From Clostridium sp. (GTDB lineage: Bacteria; Cyanobacteriota; Vampirovibrionia; Gastranaerophilales; Gastranaerophilaceae), in NCBI GenBank assembly GCA_018362895.1, contig JAHALR010000014.1, positions 52,634 to 116,633 on the forward strand: a stretch of 64,000 nt of DNA, in the 5' to 3' direction. Below, piece after piece: positions 1-6,847 of the stretch. The notes below the pieces were generated by a model that saw only the letters and a program-made list of their open reading frames with translations, searched no databases and had not been told where the DNA came from. Position 1 is the first letter of the stretch, and each line of letters starts with the position of its first letter. The translations under genes were made by a program, and so were the position numbers.

Positions 1-671
1 AATTCACTTATTCTCTGGACCCGTGCTTTGCTTCCTTTTTTATTTGCCGCTACCATTTTTAGCATACCGTGTGCAAGACCATATTGCTGTAAGTTTACTT
101 CTGTCATTACAATGCCTAGACCCTTGAGAGATTCTGTCTCACCTGTGAATACAGATTTTAAAGCAGTTTGTGCCATATCATTAGATATATTTTTAAATGA
201 AGCCAAATCCGCTCCGAGCTGTGTTAAAGACATTGCCATATCAGCTGCTTCATCCTGAGCAAAACCCATACCTGTTGCCATATCACCGTATAAAGCAGCA
301 CTATCAAGAGCGGATTGTTGTGCCAGTCCCATTGTTTTAATAGATGTTTTAGCCCAGTTTAAAACAGTTTTTGTACTTTTGCCAAAAGAAACATCTACTT
401 TATTCATAGTTTCCTGCATATCTGAAGCAAGTTTTATCATAGCACCACTCGCAGCAGCAACAGGCAGTGTCACTCCCACGGTCATTTTATTGCCAAAATC
501 CTTTATCCCCTGCCCTAATTTTTGAATATTTTCTGTTCTTTTTTGAAAATCTTTAAGTTGGACTTCCGTGCCTTTGAGTTTACTGTTAAAAGCCGCTAAA
601 TTTTCGTTTATTGTTTGCAAAGACTTTGAAACTAAATCTTTTAATATAAAACTGCCTTCATACTTTGACAT
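1..671 (-). CDS. Phage tape measure protein, N-terminal part
   Basis: The first ~223 residues of a long protein that is cut by the window edge. It starts MSKYEGSFILKDLV, then has a charged coiled-coil stretch (about residues 20-55), a small-residue segment (TVGVTLPVAAASGAMIK) and a MQETMNKVDVSFG-type block, which together are typical of tape measure N-termini that set tail length and guide tail tube assembly. It is the last visible gene of the leftward late operon and lies directly behind the tail assembly chaperone, the usual order. Its ATG at 671 overlaps the end of the frameshifted chaperone reading frame by 14 nt, consistent with translational coupling. Confidence 0.88.
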   Translation of the reverse strand, partial: MSKYEGSFILKDLVSKSLQTINENLAAFNSKLKGTEVQLKDFQKRTENIQKLGQGIKDFGNKMTVGVTLPVAAASGAMIKLASDMQETMNKVDVSFGKSTKTVLNWAKTSIKTMGLAQQSALDSAALYGDMATGMGFAQDEAADMAMSLTQLGADLASFKNISNDMAQTALKSVFTGETESLKGLGIVMTEVNLQQYGLAHGMLKMVAANKKGSKARVQRISE

Positions 672-1202
672 TATGTTTATCACTCCACCAGCTTATTACC
701 GCAAGATAAAACCGCTTTTCAAGCGGGGTTAAACTCAAAATGTGCTCCGCTGTGATGCCTTTTTCCAGATAATAAGCACACAGGAACAAATCGAGATTAT
801 AGCTTATTGCTTTTTTAGTTCGTCAATATCCTCGTCTTCTTGTTTAGCTGAAATCTCATTTATTTCTGTCATAAAGGCTATTATTTGACAGATTTCGTCA
901 GTGTTAAATAAAGCCTCTACAATGTCATAATATTTAACTATCAGCTTGTCAGCCTTTGCTCGTTGCGCAAGAGGTGCAAGATCAAGGCTTTTGTAGATAA
1001 AAGGGATAGAACGTTTAACCATATCGCCGACTGTAAGTTTTGACTGTCCTATTTCCATTGTGTAAAAGAAATCACGCTTTTGCTTTCTTGTAAATGTTTT
1101 AATTTCGTAAGTTTCACCACCTACTTCAAGAGAGTAGTTCTTTTGTTCATTTTCTGTTTGTTTATTTATTTCAATTTTTTTCAATAATTTATCTAAATTC
1201 AT
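658..1202 (-). CDS. Tail assembly chaperone, -1 frameshift (GT-like) product
   Basis: Reading -1 at the slippery site, translation continues for 50 more codons past the short product's stop and ends at 658, giving about 181 residues. The extension starts AISYNLDLFLCAYYLEKG and ends ISWWSDKHNVKV; it has no stop, has balanced protein-like composition, and has no in-frame ATG of its own near its start. It ends 14 nt inside the tape measure gene. A G/GT pair made by -1 frameshifting is a well known property of tail chaperones in lambda-like and many other long-tailed phages. I infer the same here; the ratio of products cannot be read from sequence. Confidence 0.72.
804..1202 (-). CDS. Tail assembly chaperone, short (G-like) product
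   Basis: 132 residues, mostly acidic and helical, with a good ribosome site (AGGAGG, 7 nt before the ATG). Position between tail tube and tape measure, size and the C-terminal acidic tail fit the short tail assembly chaperone that binds the tape measure during tail building (XkdN/gpG role). The last codons before the stop carry a slippery heptamer, so this product is expected to be the majority form with a longer fusion made by frameshifting. Sequence similarity to a specific Pfam family is not certain from reading alone; the call rests on context plus the frameshift architecture. Confidence 0.75.
   Translation of the reverse strand: MNLDKLLKKIEINKQTENEQKNYSLEVGGETYEIKTFTRKQKRDFFYTMEIGQSKLTVGDMVKRSIPFIYKSLDLAPLAQRAKADKLIVKYYDIVEALFNTDEICQIIAFMTEINEISAKQEDEDIDELKKQ
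810..816 (-). promoter_or_regulatory. A AAA AAG slippery site for -1 ribosomal frameshift
   Basis: On the minus strand the zero frame reads GAA CTA AAA AAG CAA TAA, so the heptamer A-AAA-AAG sits exactly in the frame needed for tandem slippage, two codons before the zero-frame stop. A-AAA-AAG is one of the most efficient bacterial -1 slippery sequences. Confidence 0.75.
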
Positions 1203-1210
1203 TATTCCTC

Positions 1211-1636
1211 CTAATCAATAGTTGACGTTGTCTGAACTTGCGACGGCGGGAATCTGAAGGCCATATCCTTTTCGACAAGTTCGTTTTTGCTCCACGTTGC
1301 AAGCGGAATTACGTCAAAAGTTATTCCCGGAATGGAGTAAGCTTCTTTTTCTCCTGTTGAGCGTCTTGTGAGTTCACCTTCTATCGTAAACCTTACATCA
1401 GGGTTGGCTTTGATTTTATTAAACATTTCAACGGTGAAGGAGTTGGTTGCCTGATAAGTGATATTGCCGTCACCCTGCATTGATACAAATTTTCTGTCAA
1501 CATCCTGTCCGATGTTTACATCCTCATAGTTCATTGTTATGTTTGCTTCCAGTGCAGACCACACTCCGACTTCTTCACCGTCTAGCCATACAACTACGTC
1601 TGTTCCTGTCAATACATCCTGTGCTTTTGCTGCCAT
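1211..1636 (-). CDS. Phage tail tube protein (XkdM-like)
   Basis: 141 residues. The pattern TGTDVVVWLDGEEVG near residue 10, a middle block with NIGQDVDRKFVSMQGDGN and a C-terminal block ending in FRFPPSQV match the XkdM/DUF2001 tail tube proteins of PBSX-like phages, which polymerise into the inner tube of a contractile tail. RBS AGGAG lies upstream of the ATG. It is followed after 8 nt by the tail chaperone, and would normally lie directly behind the sheath gene, but here an oppositely oriented higBA cassette is inserted between them. Confidence 0.85.
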   Translation of the reverse strand: MAAKAQDVLTGTDVVVWLDGEEVGVWSALEANITMNYEDVNIGQDVDRKFVSMQGDGNITYQATNSFTVEMFNKIKANPDVRFTIEGELTRRSTGEKEAYSIPGITFDVIPLATWSKNELVEKDMAFRFPPSQVQTTSTID

Positions 1637-1727
1637 TATTTTATCTCCTATATTTGGCTCATAATAACTATTGTAATTGTCAAGAAATCGGGCTTTCTAT
1701 TCGGAGAAATAGCTATCTTGAGTTGTA

Positions 1728-1756
1728 TTGACAAGATTATCGTATTGTGATAATAT
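1728..1756 (+). promoter_or_regulatory. Promoter of higBA
   Basis: A consensus TTGACA (1728-1733) and TAATAT (1751-1756) are separated by 17 nt. The expected start of transcription falls at about the higB ATG (1763), so the higB message would be leaderless or nearly so. A direct repeat of GATAATAT overlaps the -10 box (1749-1763) and is a plausible operator for the HigA antitoxin. Confidence 0.6.
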
Positions 1757-1762
1757 GATAAT

Positions 1763-2041
1763 ATGATTAAATCTTTTAAGGACAAAGAAACAGAAAGAAT
1801 CTTTAACGGATTAAACTCAAAAAAGTTCACCTCTGTGCAAAAAGTTGCAAAAAGAAAGCTCGATATGCTCCATTATGCTTACAAAGAACAGGATTTAATC
1901 GTTCCTCCTTCAAACAGATTTGAACATCTCAAAGGCGACCTAAAAGGATATTGTTCCATAAGAATCAATGATCAGTTTCGTGTAATTTTTAAATTCGAAA
2001 ACGGTTGTGCCTATGATGTACAGATTGTTGATTATCACTAG
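1763..2041 (+). CDS. higB: HigB-type mRNA interferase toxin
   Basis: 92 residues of the RelE/HigB superfamily, ribosome-associated mRNA endonucleases. Family features are the start IKSFKDKETERIFNG, the middle LDMLHYA, the NRFEHLKGDLKGYCSIRINDQFRVIFKF block and the C-terminal VQIVDYH with the catalytic-type histidine. The gene precedes the antitoxin by 12 nt, the reverse-order layout characteristic of higBA. No ribosome site can be seen upstream because the predicted transcript begins at the start codon. As a cargo pair in reverse orientation inside the tail operon it probably acts in prophage maintenance or phage defence; that role is inferred. Confidence 0.92.
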   Translation: MIKSFKDKETERIFNGLNSKKFTSVQKVAKRKLDMLHYAYKEQDLIVPPSNRFEHLKGDLKGYCSIRINDQFRVIFKFENGCAYDVQIVDYH

Positions 2042-2053
2042 AAAGGAAAAGCT

Positions 2054-2338
2054 ATGAACAGACCATATACACATCCTGGTGAAATACTTTTAGAAGAATT
2101 TGTAAAACCCTACGGACTTACTCAAAAACGTTTGTGCGAGTTGCTCAATGTCGGTATAAAAACAATAAGCGAAATATACAATCAAAAACGCAGCATTACT
2201 CCTGTTATGGCTCATAAGCTTGCGAATCTTTTCGGCACAACACCCGAGTTTTGGATGAATGCACAGAGTGCTTATGACCTTTATATTGCTTATGAAAAAC
2301 AAAAAAGTGAAATTGACAAGGTAAAAAAGATTGCATAA
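2054..2338 (+). CDS. higA: HigA-type antitoxin
   Basis: 94 residues, XRE-family helix-turn-helix antitoxin of the HigA/VapI type. It opens with the hallmark HPGEILLEEF, has the HTH at about residues 22-60 (LTQKRLCELLNV ... ITPVMAHKLANLFGTTPEFWMNAQ), and a short charged C-terminus. RBS GAAAGG precedes the ATG. It neutralises HigB and represses its own promoter in characterised systems, and the repeats over the promoter -10 box here fit that. The pair ends in its own terminator, so the cassette is a self-contained transcription unit in the late region. Confidence 0.93.
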   Translation: MNRPYTHPGEILLEEFVKPYGLTQKRLCELLNVGIKTISEIYNQKRSITPVMAHKLANLFGTTPEFWMNAQSAYDLYIAYEKQKSEIDKVKKIA

Positions 2339-2367
2339 AAAAACGGATTTTATATCCGTTTTTTATT
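2337..2367 (+). terminator. Terminator of higBA
   Basis: AAAACGGAT / ATCCGTTTT stem with a small TTTAT loop followed by a T run. It lies between the 3' end of higA and the 3' end of the oppositely oriented sheath gene and could act in both directions. Confidence 0.8.
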
Positions 2368-2387
2368 TTTTTATATGGTGTTCCGGC

Positions 2388-3485
2388 TTACGCATTTTCA
2401 TCCTCAAACGACTCAAACAAATACATGCCCAAATCCAAATCTTCCATTGTGTCAGTCGGTGAACATACTCCGTCTAAGAACACGTTAGAGACTGTATTTG
2501 CTTGAATAATATCCTGATAAGACATGTTTGATGTGTCTTTGCCTTTTGCTTCAAGATACTGTTTGTTTTTGTCGTAAGAAATTCTTACCTTGTTTTGATT
2601 TGCACTCTCAAGCAGCCCGTTTGAGGCTAAATCATTTAGATATGCATTAATTGCACCGACAAAACGCAGCTTGTTTGAATAATTGTTCACATACTTGCCG
2701 ACATAAGTTGTTCTGAAAGTTGTGATGATGTCATTTGCAATCATATCCATAATGTTTGCAATACGGATTTTCTGGAAAGCCTCTGTCACACCGTCGGTTA
2801 AGGTAGTTAATGAATTTACCCCCCTGCCGAGTTTGAAAGACCCGTCCTGTTGGATTATAATCAGTTTTCCGTCTGCTACTGCCTCATCAGGGTCCTCTTG
2901 CAAATCACAGTCAAACACTTCCGGAAGTTCATAATACGTTAGAGAGCGACTGTTAGGCAGCCCGGAGAATGCTCCTGCAACTCGTGCTGTAAAATCACCG
3001 GGGGTTAAGTCTTTTTGAGCTCCATTCAGGTTAGCTTTTATCCCTGTTGTTGCAAAATTAATAATATATTGTGCATCAGGTGCTGTCGTCGGGTTGCCCA
3101 GAATTGCGATAGAATAATTGTTTCTTTGTCTTTGTGCGTTCAAATAATTTTTTATTGATGTGAAGTCAGCATCAATTGCATCAGGGTACACAAGAACGTA
3201 ACCGGTGTAATAGTTCAATTTTTTTTGAATATCTGCAAATTGTTCTTCTTTTTTGATACAAATAACCTCTGACGGATTACCCAGAAAGACAAGCGTAATC
3301 AAATTGTAATTATCCGCCGTCCAGTCAGTTGTTTTGACATCACCCAATGTTTTGTAAGATACTCTGTCGATTTCTGTTGTCGAGTCGTCAAGTATCATAA
3401 TGACCTTGCCGAGTTTTTGTTTTTGAATCGCCGCAACAGCAAGCTCCTTAAATGTAATAATAAAATTCGGTTGGTTAGCTACCAT
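2388..3485 (-). CDS. Phage tail sheath protein (XkdK-like)
   Basis: 365 residues. The N-terminal NFIITFKELAVAAIQ, the GYVLVYPDA block, the RVAGAFSGLPNSRSLTYYELP motif and the GKLIIIQQDGSFKLGRGVNSLTT motif match the tail sheath family of PBSX-type phages. The protein forms the contractile outer sheath, which marks this phage as a myovirus. RBS AAGGAG is 8 nt upstream of the ATG. Upstream lies the tail completion gene with only 2 nt between them. Length is near that of small sheath proteins in this group. Confidence 0.92.
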   Translation of the reverse strand: MVANQPNFIITFKELAVAAIQKQKLGKVIMILDDSTTEIDRVSYKTLGDVKTTDWTADNYNLITLVFLGNPSEVICIKKEEQFADIQKKLNYYTGYVLVYPDAIDADFTSIKNYLNAQRQRNNYSIAILGNPTTAPDAQYIINFATTGIKANLNGAQKDLTPGDFTARVAGAFSGLPNSRSLTYYELPEVFDCDLQEDPDEAVADGKLIIIQQDGSFKLGRGVNSLTTLTDGVTEAFQKIRIANIMDMIANDIITTFRTTYVGKYVNNYSNKLRFVGAINAYLNDLASNGLLESANQNKVRISYDKNKQYLEAKGKDTSNMSYQDIIQANTVSNVFLDGVCSPTDTMEDLDLGMYLFESFEDENA

Positions 3486-3487
3486 TT

Positions 3488-3913
3488 TTATGCTCCTTTT
3501 ATTGTCATTTGTAATTCTTTCATCAGTTCTGTTTTATCTGTTTCTTTGACATACAGCGTTAAATCAAAAGTCATTTGTAAAACCCCGTCCACAATTTTGA
3601 AAGTAAGATTTTGGGCGAACAATTTTGTATTCAAGAATTCAAAATTCTTTGTTGCAAGCCTTAAGTTGTCTTCATAAGACCATAAATCCGCATTTTTAGG
3701 ATTTTCCTCGCTTGCATATTCAAGCACGCATTGTAAATCCAATTTTGCATTTCGTGTCGGATCAATATGTTCTATAATCCGATAATTCGAAATATAAAAG
3801 AAAACGTAAGGATATGTGGCTGTTTGTATTTCTTCAAAGTTGAAGTTTACAGTCTTATCAAGCTCGTAAATTGATTTTCTTATTGCATTTTTCAAGTCAA
3901 CAATTATGTCCAT
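3488..3913 (-). CDS. Putative tail terminator/completion protein
   Basis: 141 residues beginning MDIIVDLKNAIRKSIYEL, with a YPYVFFYISNYRI strand pair and a C-terminal FDLTLYVKETDKTEL block. Proteins of this size and pattern directly before the sheath gene are the tail terminator-like family of PBSX-type phages (XkdJ position). Function would be to cap the tail and join it to the head. The assignment is by position and general pattern; no catalytic residues are expected. No clear Shine-Dalgarno sequence is visible, so expression may be coupled to the upstream gene. Confidence 0.65.
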   Translation of the reverse strand: MDIIVDLKNAIRKSIYELDKTVNFNFEEIQTATYPYVFFYISNYRIIEHIDPTRNAKLDLQCVLEYASEENPKNADLWSYEDNLRLATKNFEFLNTKLFAQNLTFKIVDGVLQMTFDLTLYVKETDKTELMKELQMTIKGA

Positions 3914-3948
3914 AGTTTCAGTATGGCAGTTAACAAATCGGGCATAGT

Positions 3949-4332
3949 TTAATCTTTTTTGTATAAACTACCCAGCTCTTTCTCTAATTCTTTATGAGCA
4001 AATTCCAGGGTTTTTTCTAATGCGTATTTACCTACAAAACGCCCTTTCCAGCGTTTACCGTTTTTTAGTTTATGCCCGAATTCAAGATGTGAGGCATAGT
4101 CCATTGAATTCAGACAACGCACAACCCAAAACTTTTGCTTTATCTCCCCTATGTCAGCGTGCCAGGCTCTTTTATATGCACCTGTATCAACAAGTTTTTC
4201 TTGATCTGTCTTGTCTTTTGCCTCGTTTACAATCTTTATACCTGATTTTTTTGCAACTTTTTCAAATATTGACGGCACTACATCCTCAATATTTCGCATT
4301 TTTGCATAATATTGTTCAAAATTTTTAGGCAA
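3949..4332 (-). CDS. HK97 gp10-like head-tail joining protein
   Basis: About 127 residues if begun at the TTG at 4332, or 145 if begun at an ATG at 4386. I prefer 4332 because a GAGG box lies 9 nt upstream and the overlap with the preceding gene is then only 8 nt. Pattern KKSGIKIVNEAKDK ... DTGAYKRAWHADIGEI ... YASHLEFGHKLKNGKRW ... FVGKYALEKTLEFA is that of the HK97 gp10/XkdI family, which occupies the head-tail interface. It is located in the expected order after the head closure protein. Confidence 0.82.
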   Translation of the reverse strand: MPKNFEQYYAKMRNIEDVVPSIFEKVAKKSGIKIVNEAKDKTDQEKLVDTGAYKRAWHADIGEIKQKFWVVRCLNSMDYASHLEFGHKLKNGKRWKGRFVGKYALEKTLEFAHKELEKELGSLYKKD

Positions 4333-4657
4333 CGCTCGTATCCTCGCAATGTGTTTGAATGGTAAGAGGGTATTTGTGGCTTTCACCTGCTCTTAGGAAA
4401 TATTTTTCTCCTCTGCCCGTTGTAACCTCGACAATATCGTTTTTATTAATTGTCACGCCCGTTTTTAAGTCAATAAAAAGCGTATAATCAAGCAGCACTG
4501 TGGCAGTGCTGCTGGACTGTTCAACTCTGCTAAGCGATTTCACCGACAAATGACAGGGGATGTTTTCATAAACCGCCTCAGGTTCACCCCAGATTGTTTC
4601 CCCCTCGACAACTGTCTTTGCCGGGCGTTTTATTGTACAAACATCATCTCTGAACAT
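4325..4657 (-). CDS. Head closure / head-tail adaptor protein
   Basis: 110 residues, beta-rich: MFRDDVCTIKRPAKTV, then NIPCHLSVKS, VLLDYTLFIDLKTGVTINK and VTTGRGEKYFLRAGESHKYP. Such short proteins between the gp6-like connector and the gp10-like protein are head closure proteins (XkdH/gp16 position). It overlaps its upstream neighbour by 14 nt and its downstream neighbour by 8 nt, so the connector genes are translationally coupled. Family membership is inferred mainly from synteny and the beta-strand pattern. Confidence 0.65.
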   Translation of the reverse strand: MFRDDVCTIKRPAKTVVEGETIWGEPEAVYENIPCHLSVKSLSRVEQSSSTATVLLDYTLFIDLKTGVTINKNDIVEVTTGRGEKYFLRAGESHKYPLTIQTHCEDTSVA

Positions 4658-4988
4658 AACAAATTCCTCTTATCTGTTTAAAAGCTTCCAGTTTTCCGTT
4701 ATAACAGCTTTTGCCCGTTTCTGTACCGGCAGAGCTGTTTAAAGTTATTTGCATATCACCCTCTTTGTAGCTTGAAATATCGCCGTCTACACCAAAAGAA
4801 ACTTTGTTCTTTAAAGAAGTTGCGATAACATCGGAAACAGGCAGTATCATCGGTTCGATAATATCATCCCGATAGCAGTAAGCGAGTATTTCTGTCACAC
4901 AGCTTTCAATCTGTAAATCCAGTTTTGGACTTTGTTCAAGTCCCGATAGGATATAAACTTTTTCTTTTATTTCGTCTAAATATTTCAT
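4644..4988 (-). CDS. Head-tail connector protein (gp6/YqbG-like)
   Basis: 114 residues, largely helical: MKYLDEIKEKVYILSG, then LQIESCVTEILAYCYRD and LPVSDVIATSLKNKV, followed by a glycine-rich loop (SFGVDGDISSYKEGDMQI). This helical layout and the GDISSYKEGD-type turn are typical of gp6-like connectors that sit on the portal ring. It is the first gene after the capsid block. A repeated hairpin and a second small stem lie between it and the preceding 43-residue ORF. Confidence 0.7.
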   Translation of the reverse strand: MKYLDEIKEKVYILSGLEQSPKLDLQIESCVTEILAYCYRDDIIEPMILPVSDVIATSLKNKVSFGVDGDISSYKEGDMQITLNSSAGTETGKSCYNGKLEAFKQIRGICYVQR

Positions 4989-5034
4989 ATAGTCAACTGC
5001 CCCCTACTATTTATCGTTACCTCTTTAAAAAGAG

Positions 5035-5055
5035 AGGGGCATATTTCAGCCCCTT
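5035..5055 (-). repeat. 21-bp hairpin repeat, copy A
   Basis: On the minus strand the stretch reads AA-GGGGC-TGAAATAT-GCCCC-T, a 5-bp GC stem with an 8-nt loop, followed by a CTCTTTTT/AAAGAG stem. An identical 21-bp copy is at 14255-14275 on the plus strand. In the late operon it separates the capsid block from the connector block and may act as a weak terminator or RNA processing/stability element. Confidence 0.6.
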
Positions 5056-5060
5056 CCCGA

Positions 5061-5192
5061 TTATCTCCTCTTGTCCTTCGTCTCTTCAACCTTTAACGGC
5101 TCTGCTTTTATTTCGACATATCCGAGGTCTTTAAACTTATGAATTTCATGTTCTTCGATAGTTCGTGTTATACCGTCTTTGTAAACTAACAT
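5061..5192 (-). CDS. Small phage protein downstream of major capsid
   Basis: 43 residues: MLVYKDGITRTIEEHEI, a GYVEIK segment and a Lys/Arg-rich tail. A near-perfect ribosome site (AAGGAGG, 6 nt before ATG) overlaps the end of the capsid gene, so I regard it as real. Short proteins with a KxGY-type motif at this place, between major capsid and first connector, are common in PBSX-like phages and remain functionally unassigned. No transmembrane segment or cysteine motif. Confidence 0.72.
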   Translation of the reverse strand: MLVYKDGITRTIEEHEIHKFKDLGYVEIKAEPLKVEETKDKRR

Positions 5193-5202
5193 TCAAGCCT
5201 CC

Positions 5203-6102
5203 TTATGCCCCGGCAGCCTTTGCGTGCAAATAGATACCATTGACCTTGTTATCAAATACAAAGCTGTCATGATACATTCTGTAATCAAACTGCCAGGCAT
5301 CTTTGTTCTGGTTTTCATCAGGTGAGAATAGTTTTGCGACTGTTGATTTTGTGATATTAACAGATGCAGCTCTGTCCATAACAATAAAGTTAATATCTGT
5401 ACCGGTTGAAGCGGTTTTTGTATATCCGCCTTTATTAGTTGCAGATCCTGCATCAAGAGTCACGCCGGTATAGAAACGGGATTGAGGAACTCTGACAATT
5501 GGAATACTGTTATAAGTTTCAATAATGTTATTGACAGCGTTCTCACCGTTAAGAGTTGTTCTTATAATGTTATCCGAAAGCATTTGTGCAACGGTCGGTG
5601 TCATAAAGATAATAAGTCTGCTATCATCTACTTCACTCTCTTGCAGAGTTGTAATACCTGTATCAAGTGCGGCCTTAGCGGTTGTTGAGCTTAAATCTCC
5701 GGCAGTAGCTTTTTGACCCGCTTTTGTTGCGATTTTTGCAAACCTGTAAGCATCAACTTCCGGTATAACATAATTTCTTACAAAATCTCCTACCATACGA
5801 CCTGCAACAAGTCCAAAAGACTCGACATCGTCCATTCTGTCAATTGAAAAACGTCTGCCTCTGTCGTTTGCAAAAGTGTGAGTTTCCCATTCAAGAGTAA
5901 TGTCACCGGCAGGAAATCCTGTTGTTTTTGAGTAGTTGCCTAAGCCTACCATTGCCATTTTAGCGATTTTATAGGTGTTTGCATCCTGTGTTTCTTGGAC
6001 AAGTTCCGGCGGTGCTTCTAAAATTGCTGATTTTGCTTCCGTTTTGTAGATTTCATCTATCAAAGGAAGCATTTTTGTAACCAGGTTAATAGTTTGTGCC
6101 AT
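5203..6102 (-). CDS. Major capsid protein
   Basis: 299 residues. Order of blocks: N-terminal MAQTINLVTKMLPLIDEIYK, IAKMAMVGLGNYSKTTGFPAGDITLEWE, RRFSIDRMDDVESFGLVAGR, VRNYVIPEVDAYRFAKI, then LIIFMTPTVAQML and a C-terminal strand region with FIVMDRAASVNI and WQFDYRMYHDSFVF. These are the features of HK97-fold major capsid proteins of phages with a separate scaffold. RBS AAGGAG. It follows the scaffold gene by 16 nt, as expected for coordinated capsid assembly. Confidence 0.9.
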   Translation of the reverse strand: MAQTINLVTKMLPLIDEIYKTEAKSAILEAPPELVQETQDANTYKIAKMAMVGLGNYSKTTGFPAGDITLEWETHTFANDRGRRFSIDRMDDVESFGLVAGRMVGDFVRNYVIPEVDAYRFAKIATKAGQKATAGDLSSTTAKAALDTGITTLQESEVDDSRLIIFMTPTVAQMLSDNIIRTTLNGENAVNNIIETYNSIPIVRVPQSRFYTGVTLDAGSATNKGGYTKTASTGTDINFIVMDRAASVNITKSTVAKLFSPDENQNKDAWQFDYRMYHDSFVFDNKVNGIYLHAKAAGA

Positions 6103-6118
6103 TTTTATATCTCCTTAT

Positions 6119-6628
6119 TTACGCTTTTAATCCCATTGCTTTACGTAGTCCGGCATCGTCAGCATCAGCTTTGCTTCCAGCACCCGGAATCTTTGATTTT
6201 AAATTCGTTTCAAAAGTTTCTTTTTTAACGTTATCAATGTATTCTTTGAATGCTTTGGCTCGTGTTTTTGTGCCTTCGATGTCTTTGGGGATGAAAACGA
6301 AGTCAAGGCACTTTTCATCTACACCAAGCTCTGACATAAATTTACGCGTTTCATCTTTTTGAGCAGAAAGAGCAATAATATCCTCTTTTTCCTGATATTT
6401 TGCTTTCAGCTCTTCAAGCTCTGCATTTGCCTTTTCAAGTTCAGACATATTGGCTTGCTTTGCAGCCTTTTCAGCATCGGCTTTAGCTTTGGCTTCTTTT
6501 TCTTTAAATTCAGCTCTAAGCTTGCCTGCTAATGCATTCATATCCTCCTGGTGTTTAGTTTCAAGTTCGGATTTAAAGCTGTCAAAATCTTGTTGTGTAA
6601 ATGTTTTTTCTTGTGCTTCTTCTGTCAT
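6119..6628 (-). CDS. Capsid scaffolding protein (DUF4355-like)
   Basis: 169 residues, dominated by an Ala/Glu/Lys-rich coiled coil (about residues 10-95) followed by FMSELGVDEKCLDFVF and a flexible glycine-containing end (KSKIPGAGSKADADD). This is the profile of DUF4355 scaffold proteins that template procapsid assembly and then leave. RBS GGAG 9-10 nt before the ATG. Unlike the tight spacing elsewhere in the operon, 217 nt separate it from the upstream minor head gene; that gap holds a candidate small RNA. Confidence 0.88.
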   Translation of the reverse strand: MTEEAQEKTFTQQDFDSFKSELETKHQEDMNALAGKLRAEFKEKEAKAKADAEKAAKQANMSELEKANAELEELKAKYQEKEDIIALSAQKDETRKFMSELGVDEKCLDFVFIPKDIEGTKTRAKAFKEYIDNVKKETFETNLKSKIPGAGSKADADDAGLRKAMGLKA

Positions 6629-6727
6629 TTGTTTTTATCTCCATTTGTCCACTGTTATTTACTGCGTGTGTGCCGCATAATTTGAGTATGACAGACAGAA
6701 AATCGGGCATATTTATTTACAATGGGG

Positions 6728-6756
6728 TTGAAAAATTAGCTAGAATAGTAAATAAT
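6728..6756 (+). promoter_or_regulatory. Candidate promoter of the 85-nt RNA
   Basis: TTGAAA (6728-6733) and AATAAT (6751-6756) are separated by 17 nt, each one mismatch from consensus. The predicted start point, about 7 nt further, falls on the first base of the terminal stem of the RNA below. In AT-rich DNA such boxes arise by chance, so support comes from the coincidence with the RNA boundary. Confidence 0.45.
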
Positions 6757-6762
6757 GTAAGT

Positions 6763-6847
6763 AGATTATCTTATACGGTAAATCTCCCTACCGGGCCAAC
6801 AGGCGACAGAGGGGTGTGGGAGTCCTCATAATAAGATAATCTTTTTT
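6763..6847 (+). ncRNA. Candidate structured RNA within the head operon
   Basis: A perfect 12-bp inverted repeat (6763-6774 with 6831-6842) encloses 56 nt and is followed on the plus strand by a run of five T, which makes the whole resemble a short RNA closed by an intrinsic terminator. Inside are a CGGTA/TACCG hairpin (6776-6780 with 6789-6793) and a GCC/GGC hairpin (6795-6797 with 6802-6804). The loop bases CTCCC (6784-6788) can pair with GGGAG (6818-6822), giving a pseudoknot. GC content is much higher than the flanks. It lies antisense to the late operon between minor head and scaffold genes. No known RNA family was recognised. Confidence 0.5.

Noticed and set aside
5193..5456. 87-codon minus-strand ORF inside the major capsid gene
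   Set aside because: Shadow frame of the capsid gene; no independent signals.
6601..6831. Plus-strand ORF of 76 codons overlapping the scaffold gene start
   Set aside because: No ribosome site, composition not protein-like, and it runs through the 12-bp terminal stem of the candidate RNA.
6763..6842. Hammerhead, twister or HDV-like ribozyme
   Set aside because: The conserved cores (for example CTGATGA with GAAA) were not found on either strand here or at 9598-9682.
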